A stretch of DNA of 64,000 nucleotides from Gelidibacter mesophilus DSM 14095 (GCF_000423005.1 NZ_AUHD01000004.1:372001-436000); one strand, 5' to 3'; positions 8,806 to 18,492 are shown, numbered from the stretch's first letter. The notes: a model not told the origin generated them from the sequence alone. Translations and numbers: made by a program.

Positions 8806-9093
8806 TTGTTTTATCATAAATTTTGAAAATTTTTAAACGGGTATTCCTAAATCACTTACAATCCTTAAACTTAACCAAGGATTACATCTTTTTAGAATCG
8901 GTAATCTTTTAAGGCCATAAAAAGTGTTGGTTGTACTTCATGTTGAAATTGCATACTGTTCTTGTGGGCAATTTACTTTTTGAGCAGCTTATTTTGGGCA
9001 CCGTAAGTGACATTAATAAGGCGTAACTTTAAATACCCTTATCTTTAGGCGCTTTACGTACTTTTTAATATTTTTAGCCTTTCAAACCTCGCT
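8783..9093. other. Divergent intergenic region
   Basis: The region between the zapA operon and the M23 peptidase gene spans 8751-9093. Apart from the minus-strand promoter at 8775-8805, it holds only a near-consensus plus-strand -7 box (TATCTTTA at 9040-9047) for the peptidase gene. Nothing else was recognised. Confidence 0.45.
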
Positions 9094-10779
9094 ATGAAAT
9101 TATTATCTATTACCCTATTTATCACCACTTTTGCGTTTTCTCAAGTAGAATATCCCAAAGATTATTTTAGAAGCCCGTTGGATATTCCAATAATCCCTTC
9201 AGGTACTTTTGCTGAACTAAGAACGAATCATTTCCATTCAGGAATGGACATAAAAACCCAACAAAGGGAAGGTCTCAATGTTTATACTGTTGCTGAAGGC
9301 TATATAAGTCGTATTAAAGTTTCTCATTATGGCTATGGAAAGGTAATTTATGTGACGCATCCCAATGGCTACACTAGCGTTTATGGCCACCTATCTAGTT
9401 ATGCACCCATTATAGAAGCCTATGTCAAGGCCAAACAATACCAAAATGAATCTTACGAAGTAGAAATGACTCCGGCCGTAGATGAGTTAAAGGTCAATGC
9501 TGATGAAATTATTGCATATTCTGGTAATACGGGGAGTTCTGGCGGACCTCATTTGCACTTTGAAATTAGGGATCAACAGGAACGAACCATCAACCCCTTA
9601 CTTTTTGGTCTTGAAATCCAGGATAAGAAAACGCCTTTCGTTTCAGGAGTATACGCCTACACAAAAGATGACAACTCATTTATAAATGGTAAAAAAGGAA
9701 GGGTTGAACTGCGTCTCATCCCCAACAAAAACAAAGATTACAATGTAGAAAGTATTGAAGCTTATGGTACAATTGGATTTGGCATTATCAGTTATGATCA
9801 GCAGGATCTAGCGGTCAATCAAAACGGCATCAATGGGTTGGAAACATTCTTTAATGGGCAACGAAAATTTGAAATGGATTTTAACCGATTTGCTTTTAAT
9901 GAAACAAGACATATCAATCGATTTCTTGATTATGAATACTATAAATCAAAAAAAAGCCGCATCCAAAAGTTATTTGTGGAAAAAGGTAATGTGCTAAGCC
10001 TTTATAAAAATCTTGATAATGATGGCTATGTCAAAATTATAGACAGTACCGCATCGGTTTATAAAATTAGAATAACCGATTTTCATGGCAATGAATCTTG
10101 GGTCACCATTCCGATCAATGGAAAAACAATCTCAAAAACTCCTACAGAAATTGATTCTAAAGACAAAATTTATATTTTCTCAGAACAACCCACCAATTTG
10201 AATGAGAAAAATGTCAAAGTTTACTTTCCTGCCAACAGCTTCTATGAAGATACATTTATCAACTTTAAAGTGAGTAACGATACACTTTATCTACACAAGG
10301 ATATTATTCCACTTCAAAAAAATGTCAAAATCCAATATGATGTCAGCAATTATAAAGATGCAGAAAAAGATAAACTTTATATCGCAGAATTAATCGGTTA
10401 CAAAAACTACCCGAGTTATCTCCATACAAAAAGTCAGAACAATATATTGTCAGCTTCCTCGAATGCTCTAGGGACTTATGCGTTAGTTATGGACACGCAG
10501 GGGCCTAAAATTTCAGCAATCAATTTTCAGAATGGAAAATGGTTGAGCAATTTTCGTTACCTTAAATTTAAAATCACTGATGATCTTTCGGGCATCAGTA
10601 ATTATAGGGCCACCATTAATGGCAAGTGGATTTTAATGGAATATGAATATAAGACAAACACCTTAACATTTGATTTTAACGATAATGTGGTGTCAGATAC
10701 CAAGAATGAATTGAAACTTATTGTAACCGACAATGTGGGAAATAGTTCTACATTTGAAGCTACATTTTTTAGAAAATAA
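9094..10779 (+). CDS. Secreted M23-family metallopeptidase
   Basis: The 561-residue protein has a short signal peptide (MKLLSITLFITTFAFS) and an N-terminal LytM/M23 peptidase domain (about residues 40-160). The zinc motifs are complete: His48 and Asp52 in HSGMD, and His153 and His155 in GPHLHFE. The family cuts peptide cross-links in peptidoglycan. About 400 residues follow with a beta-rich, Ig-like look and a C-terminal DDLSGISNYRATINGKW and TDNVGN pattern, probably for anchoring or substrate choice. The next gene, a TonB receptor, starts 12 bases downstream. Confidence 0.9.
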   Translation: MKLLSITLFITTFAFSQVEYPKDYFRSPLDIPIIPSGTFAELRTNHFHSGMDIKTQQREGLNVYTVAEGYISRIKVSHYGYGKVIYVTHPNGYTSVYGHLSSYAPIIEAYVKAKQYQNESYEVEMTPAVDELKVNADEIIAYSGNTGSSGGPHLHFEIRDQQERTINPLLFGLEIQDKKTPFVSGVYAYTKDDNSFINGKKGRVELRLIPNKNKDYNVESIEAYGTIGFGIISYDQQDLAVNQNGINGLETFFNGQRKFEMDFNRFAFNETRHINRFLDYEYYKSKKSRIQKLFVEKGNVLSLYKNLDNDGYVKIIDSTASVYKIRITDFHGNESWVTIPINGKTISKTPTEIDSKDKIYIFSEQPTNLNEKNVKVYFPANSFYEDTFINFKVSNDTLYLHKDIIPLQKNVKIQYDVSNYKDAEKDKLYIAELIGYKNYPSYLHTKSQNNILSASSNALGTYALVMDTQGPKISAINFQNGKWLSNFRYLKFKITDDLSGISNYRATINGKWILMEYEYKTNTLTFDFNDNVVSDTKNELKLIVTDNVGNSSTFEATFFRK

Positions 10780-10791
10780 AACAGCAACCCT

Positions 10792-13254
10792 TTGAAACAA
10801 CATGTTCACCTCTTGCGCGCCATGCTTTTTTTTCTACCTTTTTTAGGCTGGTCGCAAACCGCAACCATCAAGGGTATTATTCTAGACGATGCCAACTTAC
10901 CAATTTCCAATGTCAGCATTATCTCGGATAACTCAGGAACTACAACCAATGAAAACGGTTTTTACGAGTTAAAAGTTGCCATTAACACAGATATTATTGT
11001 AGAGTTTACCCATATTTCGTACAAACGTGTGGTGGCCAAATTCAATCTTAAAAATGGACAAGATATAGAATTCAACCCGGTGATGAATATCAATGTTGAG
11101 CAAATTGCTACCGTGGTTATTAACGGAAATCAACGGCAATCTGAATCGGGCATTACCACCATTGCGCCTGCCATGATTCGCAACATTAAAGGCGCACAAC
11201 CCGGCGTGGAAAATATTTTAAAAACCTTACCTGGAGTCAACATCTCCAATGAGTTGAGCACGCAATATTCAGTACGAGGTGGCAATTTTGACGAAAACTT
11301 GGTTTATGTTAATGACATTGAAGTTTATAGACCGTTTTTAGTGCGATCTGGACAGCAAGAAGGCCTGAGTTTTGTAAATTCTGATTTAGTCCAAAACGTC
11401 GATTTTTCAGCAGGTGGATTTCAAGCAAAATACGGCGACAAACTATCATCGGTTTTAGATATCACCTACAGGAATCCGATAAAATTTGGTATGAATGCTG
11501 ACATCTCATTAATGGGTGGCAGCGTATCTGCGGAAGCGGTAACAAAAGACTCAAAATTATCAGGTATTATTGGGATGAGATACCGAGACAATAGTTTAGT
11601 ATTGAATTCCCTAGAAACGGAAGGCATAGTAAAACCGATATTTGCTGATGTTCAAACTTATCTGACCTATAGGTTTACTGATAAATTTGAAGTTAACTTT
11701 TTGGGTAACATTTCCAGCAACACCTATGATTTTCAACCACAGAATCGACAAACCAATTTTGGAACCATAGCGAATCCGATGGCATTATTGGTCTATTATG
11801 ATGGTCAGGAAAAAGATGCTTACAAAACTTATTTTGGAGCTCTTAAGGCGAATTATTTTGCGAGTGACGACCTGACCTTAAAACTGATTGCTTCAACATA
11901 TCACACCACAGAAGAAGAATATTTTGATATTTTGGCGCAATACCGATTGGGTGAAGTGAACAGTAATATAGGTGATGAGAATCTCGGTGACGTTGAATTT
12001 AGCGAAGGTATCGGTGCACAACTGACACACGCCAGAAACGATCTGGATGCCCTAATTACCAACATTGAGCATAAAGGCGATTATCAGTTGGACGATAATA
12101 CCTTTGAGTGGTCCATTAAGTACACCCATGAAGATGTTCGGGACCGATTGGTGGAATGGGAAGTCATCGACTCTGCCGGATTTTCAATTAATCCACCCAA
12201 ATCAGATGCCTTTAATGACCAACCGTACCAGCCTTATCAAGGCCCTTTAGTCGCTTTTCAAAATGTTCGTGCCACCAATTATGTACAAATTGACCGAATT
12301 CAGGCCTATGCACAATGGAGCAGGCGTTCAGAATTAGGAAATAATGAGGTGTTTTACAATTTTGGAGTAAGAGCGCATAATTGGACCGTAAATGGGGACG
12401 GTATAGAAAGCACTACTCAAACCGTTTTTAGTCCAAGAGCGCAATTTGCCATTAAACCTGATTGGGATAAAGACATGCTGTTCCGGATTGCCGGTGGCGT
12501 TTATTACCAACCTCCTTTTTATAGAGAGCTCAGGGATTCTTCAGGAGTCGTCAGGCCTGATGTGAAGGCCCAAAAATCAATGCATCTTATTTTGGCCAAT
12601 GAATACAGTTTTAAAATGTGGGACCGCCCTTTTAAATTGGTATCTGAAGCTTATTACAAGCATTTGACAGATGTTAATCCGTACACCTTAGAAAATGTAA
12701 GAATCAGATATCGCGCCACCAATAACGCCAAGGCTTATGCCTATGGTTTTGATTTTAGATTGAACGGCGAATTTGTTCCAGGTACAGAGTCATGGTTTAG
12801 TTTTGGGTATTTAAAAACCGAGGAAAACATTGAAGACCGCGGCTATATTGCAAGACCTACCGACCAACGTTTGAAATTTGGCATATTGTTTCAGGACTAT
12901 GTGCCCAATATCCAGGAGTTAAAAGTGTACTTAAATTTAGTTTATAACACTGGGGTTCCGGGAGGCTCTCCTAGTTATGCTGATCCTTATGACTACCAAA
13001 ACCGATTGCGGGACTATAAGCGCGCCGATGTAGGATTCTCCTATGCCATTGTTAGCGGAGAGAAAACCTACAAAGCCAAATGGAAAAATGCATTTAAAGA
13101 GTTGACCATTGGTGTGGAAGTCTTTAATATGTTTGATGTTCAAAACTCTATCACAAATACATGGGTAAGGGACGTTTATAGCAAACGCCAATATGCCATT
13201 CCTAATTATTTGAGTCCGCGCGTATTTAATGTGCGAATGTCTATGAGATTCTAG
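10792..13254 (+). CDS. TonB-dependent receptor with carboxypeptidase-like N-terminal domain
   Basis: A signal peptide (LLRAMLFFLPFLGWSQ) leads into a CarboxypepD_reg-like domain (about residues 23-105), a TonB plug (about 120-230, with VENILKTLPGVNISNELSTQYSVRGGN), then a 22-strand barrel ending in FNVRMSMRF. These outer-membrane receptors import large or scarce nutrients with TonB energy; no SusD partner is adjacent, and the ligand is unknown. A TTG start at 10792 is chosen because it adds the positively charged MKQHVHLLR n-region; the ATG at 10822 would leave a signal peptide without basic residues. It lies 12 bases after the M23 peptidase gene, suggesting co-transcription. Confidence 0.9.
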   Translation: MKQHVHLLRAMLFFLPFLGWSQTATIKGIILDDANLPISNVSIISDNSGTTTNENGFYELKVAINTDIIVEFTHISYKRVVAKFNLKNGQDIEFNPVMNINVEQIATVVINGNQRQSESGITTIAPAMIRNIKGAQPGVENILKTLPGVNISNELSTQYSVRGGNFDENLVYVNDIEVYRPFLVRSGQQEGLSFVNSDLVQNVDFSAGGFQAKYGDKLSSVLDITYRNPIKFGMNADISLMGGSVSAEAVTKDSKLSGIIGMRYRDNSLVLNSLETEGIVKPIFADVQTYLTYRFTDKFEVNFLGNISSNTYDFQPQNRQTNFGTIANPMALLVYYDGQEKDAYKTYFGALKANYFASDDLTLKLIASTYHTTEEEYFDILAQYRLGEVNSNIGDENLGDVEFSEGIGAQLTHARNDLDALITNIEHKGDYQLDDNTFEWSIKYTHEDVRDRLVEWEVIDSAGFSINPPKSDAFNDQPYQPYQGPLVAFQNVRATNYVQIDRIQAYAQWSRRSELGNNEVFYNFGVRAHNWTVNGDGIESTTQTVFSPRAQFAIKPDWDKDMLFRIAGGVYYQPPFYRELRDSSGVVRPDVKAQKSMHLILANEYSFKMWDRPFKLVSEAYYKHLTDVNPYTLENVRIRYRATNNAKAYAYGFDFRLNGEFVPGTESWFSFGYLKTEENIEDRGYIARPTDQRLKFGILFQDYVPNIQELKVYLNLVYNTGVPGGSPSYADPYDYQNRLRDYKRADVGFSYAIVSGEKTYKAKWKNAFKELTIGVEVFNMFDVQNSITNTWVRDVYSKRQYAIPNYLSPRVFNVRMSMRF

Positions 13255-13429
13255 GACTATCTTACTTGACCCACTTTTCTCTTTCTTATTTCTCTCAGAG
13301 GCGCGGAGGCACAGCGTGGTTGAAATCTATATTTTTTAGATCGACTCAATTTGTAATTCAATATAAAATTTGTATTGATCAATTAAAACCAGTGTTATGA
13401 GGGTTTTACCTATCAATCTATTTTTTCAA

Positions 13430-14015
13430 CTATCCCAAAACATGAGAGTCCTCAATAGTCCATTCGTTATTTTTAAACCGCAGTTTGAAATTCTCCCAAG
13501 ACTCTTTCCCAACATTTTGTTGAACAATTTCAATGGAGTTTTCATTCACTTCTAAAATTATAGAGACATGTCCAAATCGATTAAAAATGGTGTCGTCAAA
13601 AACAACCAAATCGTTAACCTCAGGTTTTAATTGACTTCCATTAATATCCTGAATCAAATCTCTAGCTTTGTTTTTTATGATTATCGTTTAAAGTACGATT
13701 AAAAAAATCTTTGGCGTGCCCATAACTTACTGGCATTTCATGATTTAAACAGGACACATAATAATGTTTAACGAATTCTACACTTTGCCATTTTAATCCC
13801 AGATTATAACCGTCTTTGCTTAAGTATCTGCCAGACATGTTGGTCATACTATTATTGTAAAATACATACACATTATTAAAGACCTTTAAGATGTCCACTA
13901 TTTGTGTTGCATCATAATGTCTTGGGGCCGATTTTTCTTGAATTTGATTTGCTGGCAAAACCACCTGAATATTATTGTGCTCTCTTTTGCAAGAGACCAA
14001 AATATAGGCAATCAA
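13430..14015 (-). pseudogene. Broken CHAP-domain amidase lipoprotein gene (frameshift, catalytic Cys lost)
   Basis: Two minus-strand frames (14015-13662, then 13657-13430) together make one CHAP-domain protein. The first ends NDNHKKQS-stop; dropping one A from the six-A run (T-run at 13671-13676 on plus) continues the frame as HKNKARDLIQDINGS and runs on through KPEVNDLVVFDD and FGHVSIILEV, the second half of the CHAP domain with its catalytic-type His. The motif normally holding the nucleophile, KWQCVEFVK, reads KWQSVEFVK (AGT in place of TGT). A lipobox-like ILVSC sits at the N terminus, but only a TTG start is available. CHAP enzymes cut peptidoglycan peptides. Several lesions together favour a true pseudogene over a sequencing error. 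Confidence 0.8.
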
Positions 14016-14031
14016 TAGATAAGAGCCGTTT

Positions 14032-15171
14032 TTAAACGAATTCCTTTAATGCATTAATGACGTAATCTACCTCGTCCTTAGTATTAAAACATGACAACGA
14101 AAATCTAACGGAAGGTTTTAAGAGATTCTCCGTACATAATATTTCAGAAAGCACATGCGAATTTTGATTGCTCCCACTTTGACACGCAGAACCCTTAGAA
14201 CAGGCAATTCCTTTCAAATCCAATTGAAAATGAAGCATCCCACCTTTTTCAGGAGCCACAGGCAAACACACATTGATCAAAGTGTAAGTGCTTTCATCAA
14301 GGTTGCCGCAATTTCCATTAAACATCATTTTTGGAGATAATGCTTTCAACTTCCCAATAAAATAGGTTTTAAGTTCTAAAATCTGCAAGCGCTCTTTCTC
14401 CAAATGAGCATAACTCAATTTCAAAGCTTTCTCCATTCCTACAATATTATGGATAGACTCAGTACCGGCACGAAAACCTCGCTCCTGCTCTCCTCCAAAA
14501 ATTGATGCTTTTATTCCAGATCCCTTTCTGATAAAAGCAAAACCAACACCTTTTGGACCATGGAATTTATGAGCACTCGCTGCTAAAAAATCAAGAGGAA
14601 TATCCTGTAAGTCCAATTTGTAATGTCCTACAGATTGCACCGTATCACTATGGAATAGCGTGTGGTTAGCCTTACAAAGATCTGCTGCTTTTTTGAGATC
14701 TAATTTATTGCCTATCTCATTATTGATATGCATGAGACTGACCAATTTCTTGTTGGGAGATTGCAATAACTGTTCTAGATCGTTAAAATCCACCATTCCA
14801 TTTTCATGTAATTTCACGTACGTAATGGAAATATCATATTGCTTTTGAAGATGCTCGACGGTATGTAAAACCGCATGATGCTCCAATTTACTGGTAATAA
14901 TTTCAGTGACGTCCAAATCTCTCACGGCACTCAATAAAACCAGATTATCGGCTTCCGTACCGCCCGCTGTAAACACAATTTCTGACGCATGGACATTAAA
15001 AAATGAAGCAATAGATTTTCGAGAGGTTTCCATCAGTGATTTTGCAGAACGCCCAATACTATGTGTTGAAGAAGCATTGCCATACTGCGTGCGCATCACT
15101 TCAGTCATACGATCAACCACGCCATCTCTTATGGCTGTTGTTGCTGCATTATCAAAATAAACGTTTTTCAT
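14032..15171 (-). CDS. Cysteine desulfurase (NifS/IscS-type, class V aminotransferase fold)
   Basis: The 379-residue PLP enzyme begins VYFDNAATTAIRDGVVDRM, carries the PLP-binding Lys202 in ASAHKFHGPKGVGF and the mobile-loop Cys330 in CSKGSACQSGS. It releases sulfur from cysteine as persulfide for Fe-S clusters or thio-modification. Length is typical of the NifS/IscS group. It stands alone, without iscU or sufU nearby, so whether it serves Fe-S assembly or tRNA thiolation cannot be said. The broken CHAP gene follows it on the same strand by 16 bases. Confidence 0.92.
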   Translation of the reverse strand: MKNVYFDNAATTAIRDGVVDRMTEVMRTQYGNASSTHSIGRSAKSLMETSRKSIASFFNVHASEIVFTAGGTEADNLVLLSAVRDLDVTEIITSKLEHHAVLHTVEHLQKQYDISITYVKLHENGMVDFNDLEQLLQSPNKKLVSLMHINNEIGNKLDLKKAADLCKANHTLFHSDTVQSVGHYKLDLQDIPLDFLAASAHKFHGPKGVGFAFIRKGSGIKASIFGGEQERGFRAGTESIHNIVGMEKALKLSYAHLEKERLQILELKTYFIGKLKALSPKMMFNGNCGNLDESTYTLINVCLPVAPEKGGMLHFQLDLKGIACSKGSACQSGSNQNSHVLSEILCTENLLKPSVRFSLSCFNTKDEVDYVINALKEFV

Positions 15172-15239
15172 TTTTAAAATTTCTGTTTAATCCATCATTT
15201 CGAAAGCTCTTTCAACTCTTAAAATTAGCTTTCAATCCG

Positions 15240-15247
15240 CAAAAGTA
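15240..15247 (-). promoter_or_regulatory. Bacteroidota -7 element for the cysteine desulfurase gene
   Basis: Minus strand reads TACTTTTG, an exact TAnnTTTG match, 68 bases upstream of the ATG at 15171. No -33 TTG at proper spacing was seen. Confidence 0.5.
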
Positions 15248-15298
15248 CTGCAAATAAAATTATTTTGAAGATGAGACGTTATAAATTGGCAAATGCCT

Positions 15299-15306
15299 TA
15301 TTTTTG
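15299..15306 (+). promoter_or_regulatory. Bacteroidota -7 element for the Asp-rich lipoprotein gene
   Basis: TATTTTTG, an exact TAnnTTTG match, ends 17 bases before the ATG at 15324. It faces away from the minus-strand box at 15240-15247, forming a divergent promoter region. Confidence 0.55.
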
Positions 15307-15323
15307 CTCTTAAATTGATTGGA

Positions 15324-16250
15324 ATGCGAAAATTACTTTATTTTTTATGTCTATGTTTATTGGTTTCTGCATGTGATGATGGTGACATCATTGAAGTAGA
15401 ATTGGATTTTGATAGAACGTTGGAGATATGTAATTTAGATCCTACAGTTTATTTCTTGTTCGATACAAAAACAGACCCGTCGGAGTCTTTAAGTCTCATT
15501 TTTCCTAATAATTCCACAACAAGTCTCATTTTTAATCCTCCCACAAACAATTACGAAAGTACATTAACTATAAATGGAACCAATACGAAATTCAATTATA
15601 GAACCTATGATGGCAATCCTACAAATTTAATATGCAATCTCTTACCTGATGCCAACACAAATATTCTTAATGATTATGCGGCTACATCAGGTACAGTCTA
15701 TGTGATAACAACTTATGTTGATGATGACGATGATGGAATTCCAAGCAATATAGAAGATGCGAATCTCGATGGTGATAACGATCCTGCAACCAACCCGACA
15801 GATTCAGACGGCGATGGCATTCCAGACTACTTAGATGCTGATGACGATAATGACAACGTTTTGACTAAAGACGAAAAGCACAATTATACTGAAGCTGATG
15901 GTCTCTCAAAAGCCCAAGATACAGATGGTGATGGCATTCCAGATTATTTGGATGAGGATGACGATGGTGACGGCGTTTTAACGCGACATGAAGATGAGAA
16001 TATGAACGGGAACCCTATGGATGACCGTGATGAAAGTTCTCCTACGCCAACCATTGCAAGATACCTTGATGCCGTAGCTAAAGATTCTTTTGATTACGAT
16101 AAGCTAAATAAAAACCAATTCAGACGCACGTTCACTATCAAATTTTACATCAGCAATGTGAATTTAGATATTATCAGTTTAACTGAACTTGATTTTGGAA
16201 CCTTTAAATACAGCGTCATTAAAGAGAGTGAAATTAAAGATGCCAAATAG
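15324..16250 (+). CDS. Lipoprotein with Asp-rich, thrombospondin type 3-like calcium-binding repeats
   Basis: The 308-residue protein starts with a lipoprotein signal peptide ([17 protein letters not shown]), then a beta-rich part (about 30-130), then an acidic stretch (about 135-230) in which DxDxDGxxD-type loops recur: [56 protein letters not shown]. Such TSP3/EF-hand-like loops bind calcium and are common in Bacteroidota surface proteins. The C-terminal part is unassigned. The ATG at 15324 is preferred to a TTG three codons earlier because it gives a clean MRK n-region. Confidence 0.8.
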   Translation: MRKLLYFLCLCLLVSACDDGDIIEVELDFDRTLEICNLDPTVYFLFDTKTDPSESLSLIFPNNSTTSLIFNPPTNNYESTLTINGTNTKFNYRTYDGNPTNLICNLLPDANTNILNDYAATSGTVYVITTYVDDDDDGIPSNIEDANLDGDNDPATNPTDSDGDGIPDYLDADDDNDNVLTKDEKHNYTEADGLSKAQDTDGDGIPDYLDEDDDGDGVLTRHEDENMNGNPMDDRDESSPTPTIARYLDAVAKDSFDYDKLNKNQFRRTFTIKFYISNVNLDIISLTELDFGTFKYSVIKESEIKDAK

Positions 16251-16445
16251 GAAACACTTAATGCTTTCCTTGTAGTGTTATGATCATAAACTCCCAAATT
16301 AAAAGCACCAAATTCCATTTTGACAAGGGCCACTAAACTATCTGGTGCTTATATTTATACGGGTAAGTGGATTATTAACAGATAAATCCGTGATTATCTC
16401 AAAATCAATATTAATTATCAGCGTTCAATTAAAATCGAACGAAAT

Positions 16446-17006
16446 TTATTGCGGTACATTCTGATAGATATAAACCTCCATGGCTCCCAATCCATATTTT
16501 TGAAAATCGGCAGCATAGAATTTGACGTTATCATAACGTCCAAAAAGTGTTTCCAATTCCATTTTTAAAACACCCTCTCCAACGCCGTGGATAAACACAA
16601 TTTTTTGGACGCGCTTATTGATTGCAAATTCCAATTGTTTCTTTGCGGTATCCAGTTGAAGCGTCAACATATCATAATTAGATAAATGACGTTCGTTTTT
16701 TGTGAGATTATGGATGTGCAAATCGACTTCCATTGCCGGTTGGTTGCGCTCCTTAGGTTTTACCTTTACAGACTTTCGTTTGGTATTCTGTTCCTTTTCT
16801 GACATAACTTCATTAATGGAATGTTCAGAAAAAATATTAGATTTCAAGGTATCCCTTTCTTCCAATTTAAGCAATTCATGAACTTGAAAATCGAGAAGAA
16901 AACCATCTTCCGTTTCAATAAAAACCGTCTTTCCCTCAATTTTCGCAACCGTTCCAGAAATAGCTTCATCCAAAACAGCAACTTTATTTCCTACTTCTAA
17001 ACTCAT
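16446..17006 (-). CDS. Smr-domain protein (DUF2027/MutS2-like C-terminal domain)
   Basis: The 186-residue protein has an N-terminal small beta domain (about 1-50, VGNKVAVLDEAISGTVAKIEGKTVFIETEDGF), a basic linker, and a C-terminal Smr domain (about 90-186) with EVDLHIHNLT in place of the usual DLHG and the HGVGEGVLK signature. Smr domains are DNA or RNA nicking endonucleases or binders; this protein is a stand-alone Smr protein, not a MutS2. Its start overlaps the stop of the upstream small membrane-protein gene by 4 bases, so the two are translationally coupled. Confidence 0.85.
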   Translation of the reverse strand: MSLEVGNKVAVLDEAISGTVAKIEGKTVFIETEDGFLLDFQVHELLKLEERDTLKSNIFSEHSINEVMSEKEQNTKRKSVKVKPKERNQPAMEVDLHIHNLTKNERHLSNYDMLTLQLDTAKKQLEFAINKRVQKIVFIHGVGEGVLKMELETLFGRYDNVKFYAADFQKYGLGAMEVYIYQNVPQ

Positions 17007-17206
17007 AGCTTCTCGTCTTTATCATTGGAAGTTTCTCGGTCATTTTTACTAGGAATTCTTTTTGAAATACGATACACTCCAATCATTAAAATCATGATTC
17101 CTCCTATGAGCACATATTGGTTTTGATCCATTCCAGCTTTGGCGTAAATGGCAACAAATCCACCAACGATTATTAATAAAAGATTGATTACTCTTGACAT
17201 GTTCAT
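17003..17206 (-). CDS. Small membrane protein upstream of the Smr gene
   Basis: About 67 residues with two hydrophobic segments (INLLLIIVGGFVAIYAKAG and YVLIGGIMILMIGVYRI) and a charged tail (SKRIPSKNDRETSNDKDEKL). The frame remains open to an ATG at 17245, but MNMSRVINLLL is the natural membrane-protein start; either of two closely spaced ATGs could serve. Overlap of 4 bases with the Smr gene indicates an operon. The family is not recognised. Confidence 0.65.
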   Translation of the reverse strand: MNMSRVINLLLIIVGGFVAIYAKAGMDQNQYVLIGGIMILMIGVYRISKRIPSKNDRETSNDKDEKL

Positions 17207-17329
17207 AGAATAGCTGTTTTTACTGTAAACCACGAAATTAAACATTTAGATTCAAAACGGCATTGGTTTCCGGCAAATCTAAGCTTTAAAAATCTGTTTG
17301 ATAATTCCTTTCTTTTTATACATTTGTGT

Positions 17330-17629
17330 ATGACCTTTATTAAGCTCTTTAAACCAGAAGATTTCATGATGCCTTGTCTTAATAAGGAACTCTTTGGCAT
17401 TGAATGTTTGGGCTGTGGTATACAACGTGCCACCATCTTAATGTTTCAAGGAGATTTTGTATTGGCTTTTAAAATGTATCCCGCTATTTATACGCTATTT
17501 TTATTGGCACTTTTTCTTATATTTAACCTGTTTATCAAATTCAAATACGATTATAGCATCAAGATGGGCTTGATCATCTTAAACGTCAGTATTGTAGTCA
17601 TCAGTTATCTAATCAAAATAATCAACTAA
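17330..17629 (+). CDS. DUF2752 membrane protein
   Basis: The 99-residue protein shows the DUF2752 hallmark, PCLNKELFGIECLGCGIQRA, with the paired cysteines of the C-x2-C motif, followed by two or three membrane segments (YPAIYTLFLLALFLIFNLF, MGLIILNVSIVVISYLI). The role of this widespread family is unknown. It is followed 11 bases later by a CCC-motif membrane-protein gene, a pairing often seen in Flavobacteria. Confidence 0.82.
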   Translation: MTFIKLFKPEDFMMPCLNKELFGIECLGCGIQRATILMFQGDFVLAFKMYPAIYTLFLLALFLIFNLFIKFKYDYSIKMGLIILNVSIVVISYLIKIIN

Positions 17630-17640
17630 AAACCAATCAA

Positions 17641-17976
17641 ATGGAAAAACAACAATTACCTAATGCAACGCTTATTTTAGTCTTCGGAATTTTATCAATA
17701 GTTACCTGTTGTTGCTATGGTATTATTGGTTTACCCTTGGGTATCATCGCTGTGGTTCTAGCCAATAAAGCCACTGCTGTTTATGCTGCAGATCCAGAAT
17801 TATACACAGGGTTCCAAAATGTAAAAACAGGAAGAATTCTTGCTATTATTGGGATTGCCTTGAATGGTATTTACCTAATTTACGCTATATGGTTGTTCTC
17901 AACGATTGGATATGACGGCATACAGCAAATGCAGGAAGAAATCATGAGAGGGTTCAATGAAGGAAATGCACAATAA
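17641..17976 (+). CDS. CCC-motif membrane protein
   Basis: The 111-residue protein has a hydrophobic segment with the run TCCCYG that names the family (ATLILVFGILSIVTCCCYGI), a second region LPLGIIAVVLANKA, and a further membrane segment (GRILAIIGIALNGIYLIYAIWLF), ending in a short polar tail. It resembles DUF4190-type proteins. Function unknown. It lies in one plus-strand unit with the DUF2752 gene and ends at a strong terminator. Confidence 0.8.
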   Translation: MEKQQLPNATLILVFGILSIVTCCCYGIIGLPLGIIAVVLANKATAVYAADPELYTGFQNVKTGRILAIIGIALNGIYLIYAIWLFSTIGYDGIQQMQEEIMRGFNEGNAQ

Positions 17977-17986
17977 TCTAATAATG

Positions 17987-18025
17987 AAAAAAGGCGGTTA
18001 AATATGAGTTAGCCGCCTTTTTTAT
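17987..18025. terminator. Bidirectional intrinsic terminator
   Basis: AAAAAAGGCGGTTAA and TTAGCCGCCTTTTTT form a stem with a GC-rich core (one G-U) and an approximately 7-base loop, flanked by A- and T-runs. It lies between the convergent CCC-motif gene (stop 17976) and the DUF5362 gene (stop 18044) and can serve both. Confidence 0.85.
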
Positions 18026-18043
18026 GGATTATTTTGAAATAAT

Positions 18044-18490
18044 TTACATTATTCCACCAATCAGTGCAGAAACAAAAACCAATACATATAAACTGATTAT
18101 GGCAATGGCAAAAATGCCAACAAACTTATAATGCGATTTCAAGTTTGAAAACGCCGCGGTCAAAGTGTCATTATTGTTGGAACTAAGCGCACTTTTCATT
18201 TTTCGTGAGAAATTAAAAAGATACAGCACAGGAAAAAAGTAAACTAATGCTATGACAATATAAATAAATCCAAAATAGGACATATCCACACCCAAGCCTT
18301 CATACGGATTTCCTCCTGGCATAAGTCCCATGAACAAACTAAAGAAGATACCGCCAAGAATCATCAAGCCGATCCCCACAAACCCTAAAATTGATAAAAA
18401 ATAAGTCCACGAAGACGTTTCTTTTAAATACCCTAAGATTACCGGTGGAAGATTCAACTCAAAAGTTTCAAAAGCAGATTTTTGTTCCAT
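18044..18490 (-). CDS. DUF5362 membrane protein
   Basis: The 148-residue protein has three strong hydrophobic segments (TYFLSILGFVGIGLMILGGIF, YFGFIYIVIALVYFFPVLYLF, FVGIFAIAIISLYVLVFVSAL) and an amphipathic LKSHYKF helix before the last one, the layout of DUF5362. Function unknown. It begins 2 bases after the rocD stop codon, so it is co-transcribed with ornithine aminotransferase. Confidence 0.75.
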   Translation of the reverse strand: MEQKSAFETFELNLPPVILGYLKETSSWTYFLSILGFVGIGLMILGGIFFSLFMGLMPGGNPYEGLGVDMSYFGFIYIVIALVYFFPVLYLFNFSRKMKSALSSNNNDTLTAAFSNLKSHYKFVGIFAIAIISLYVLVFVSALIGGIM

Positions 18491-18492
18491 AA

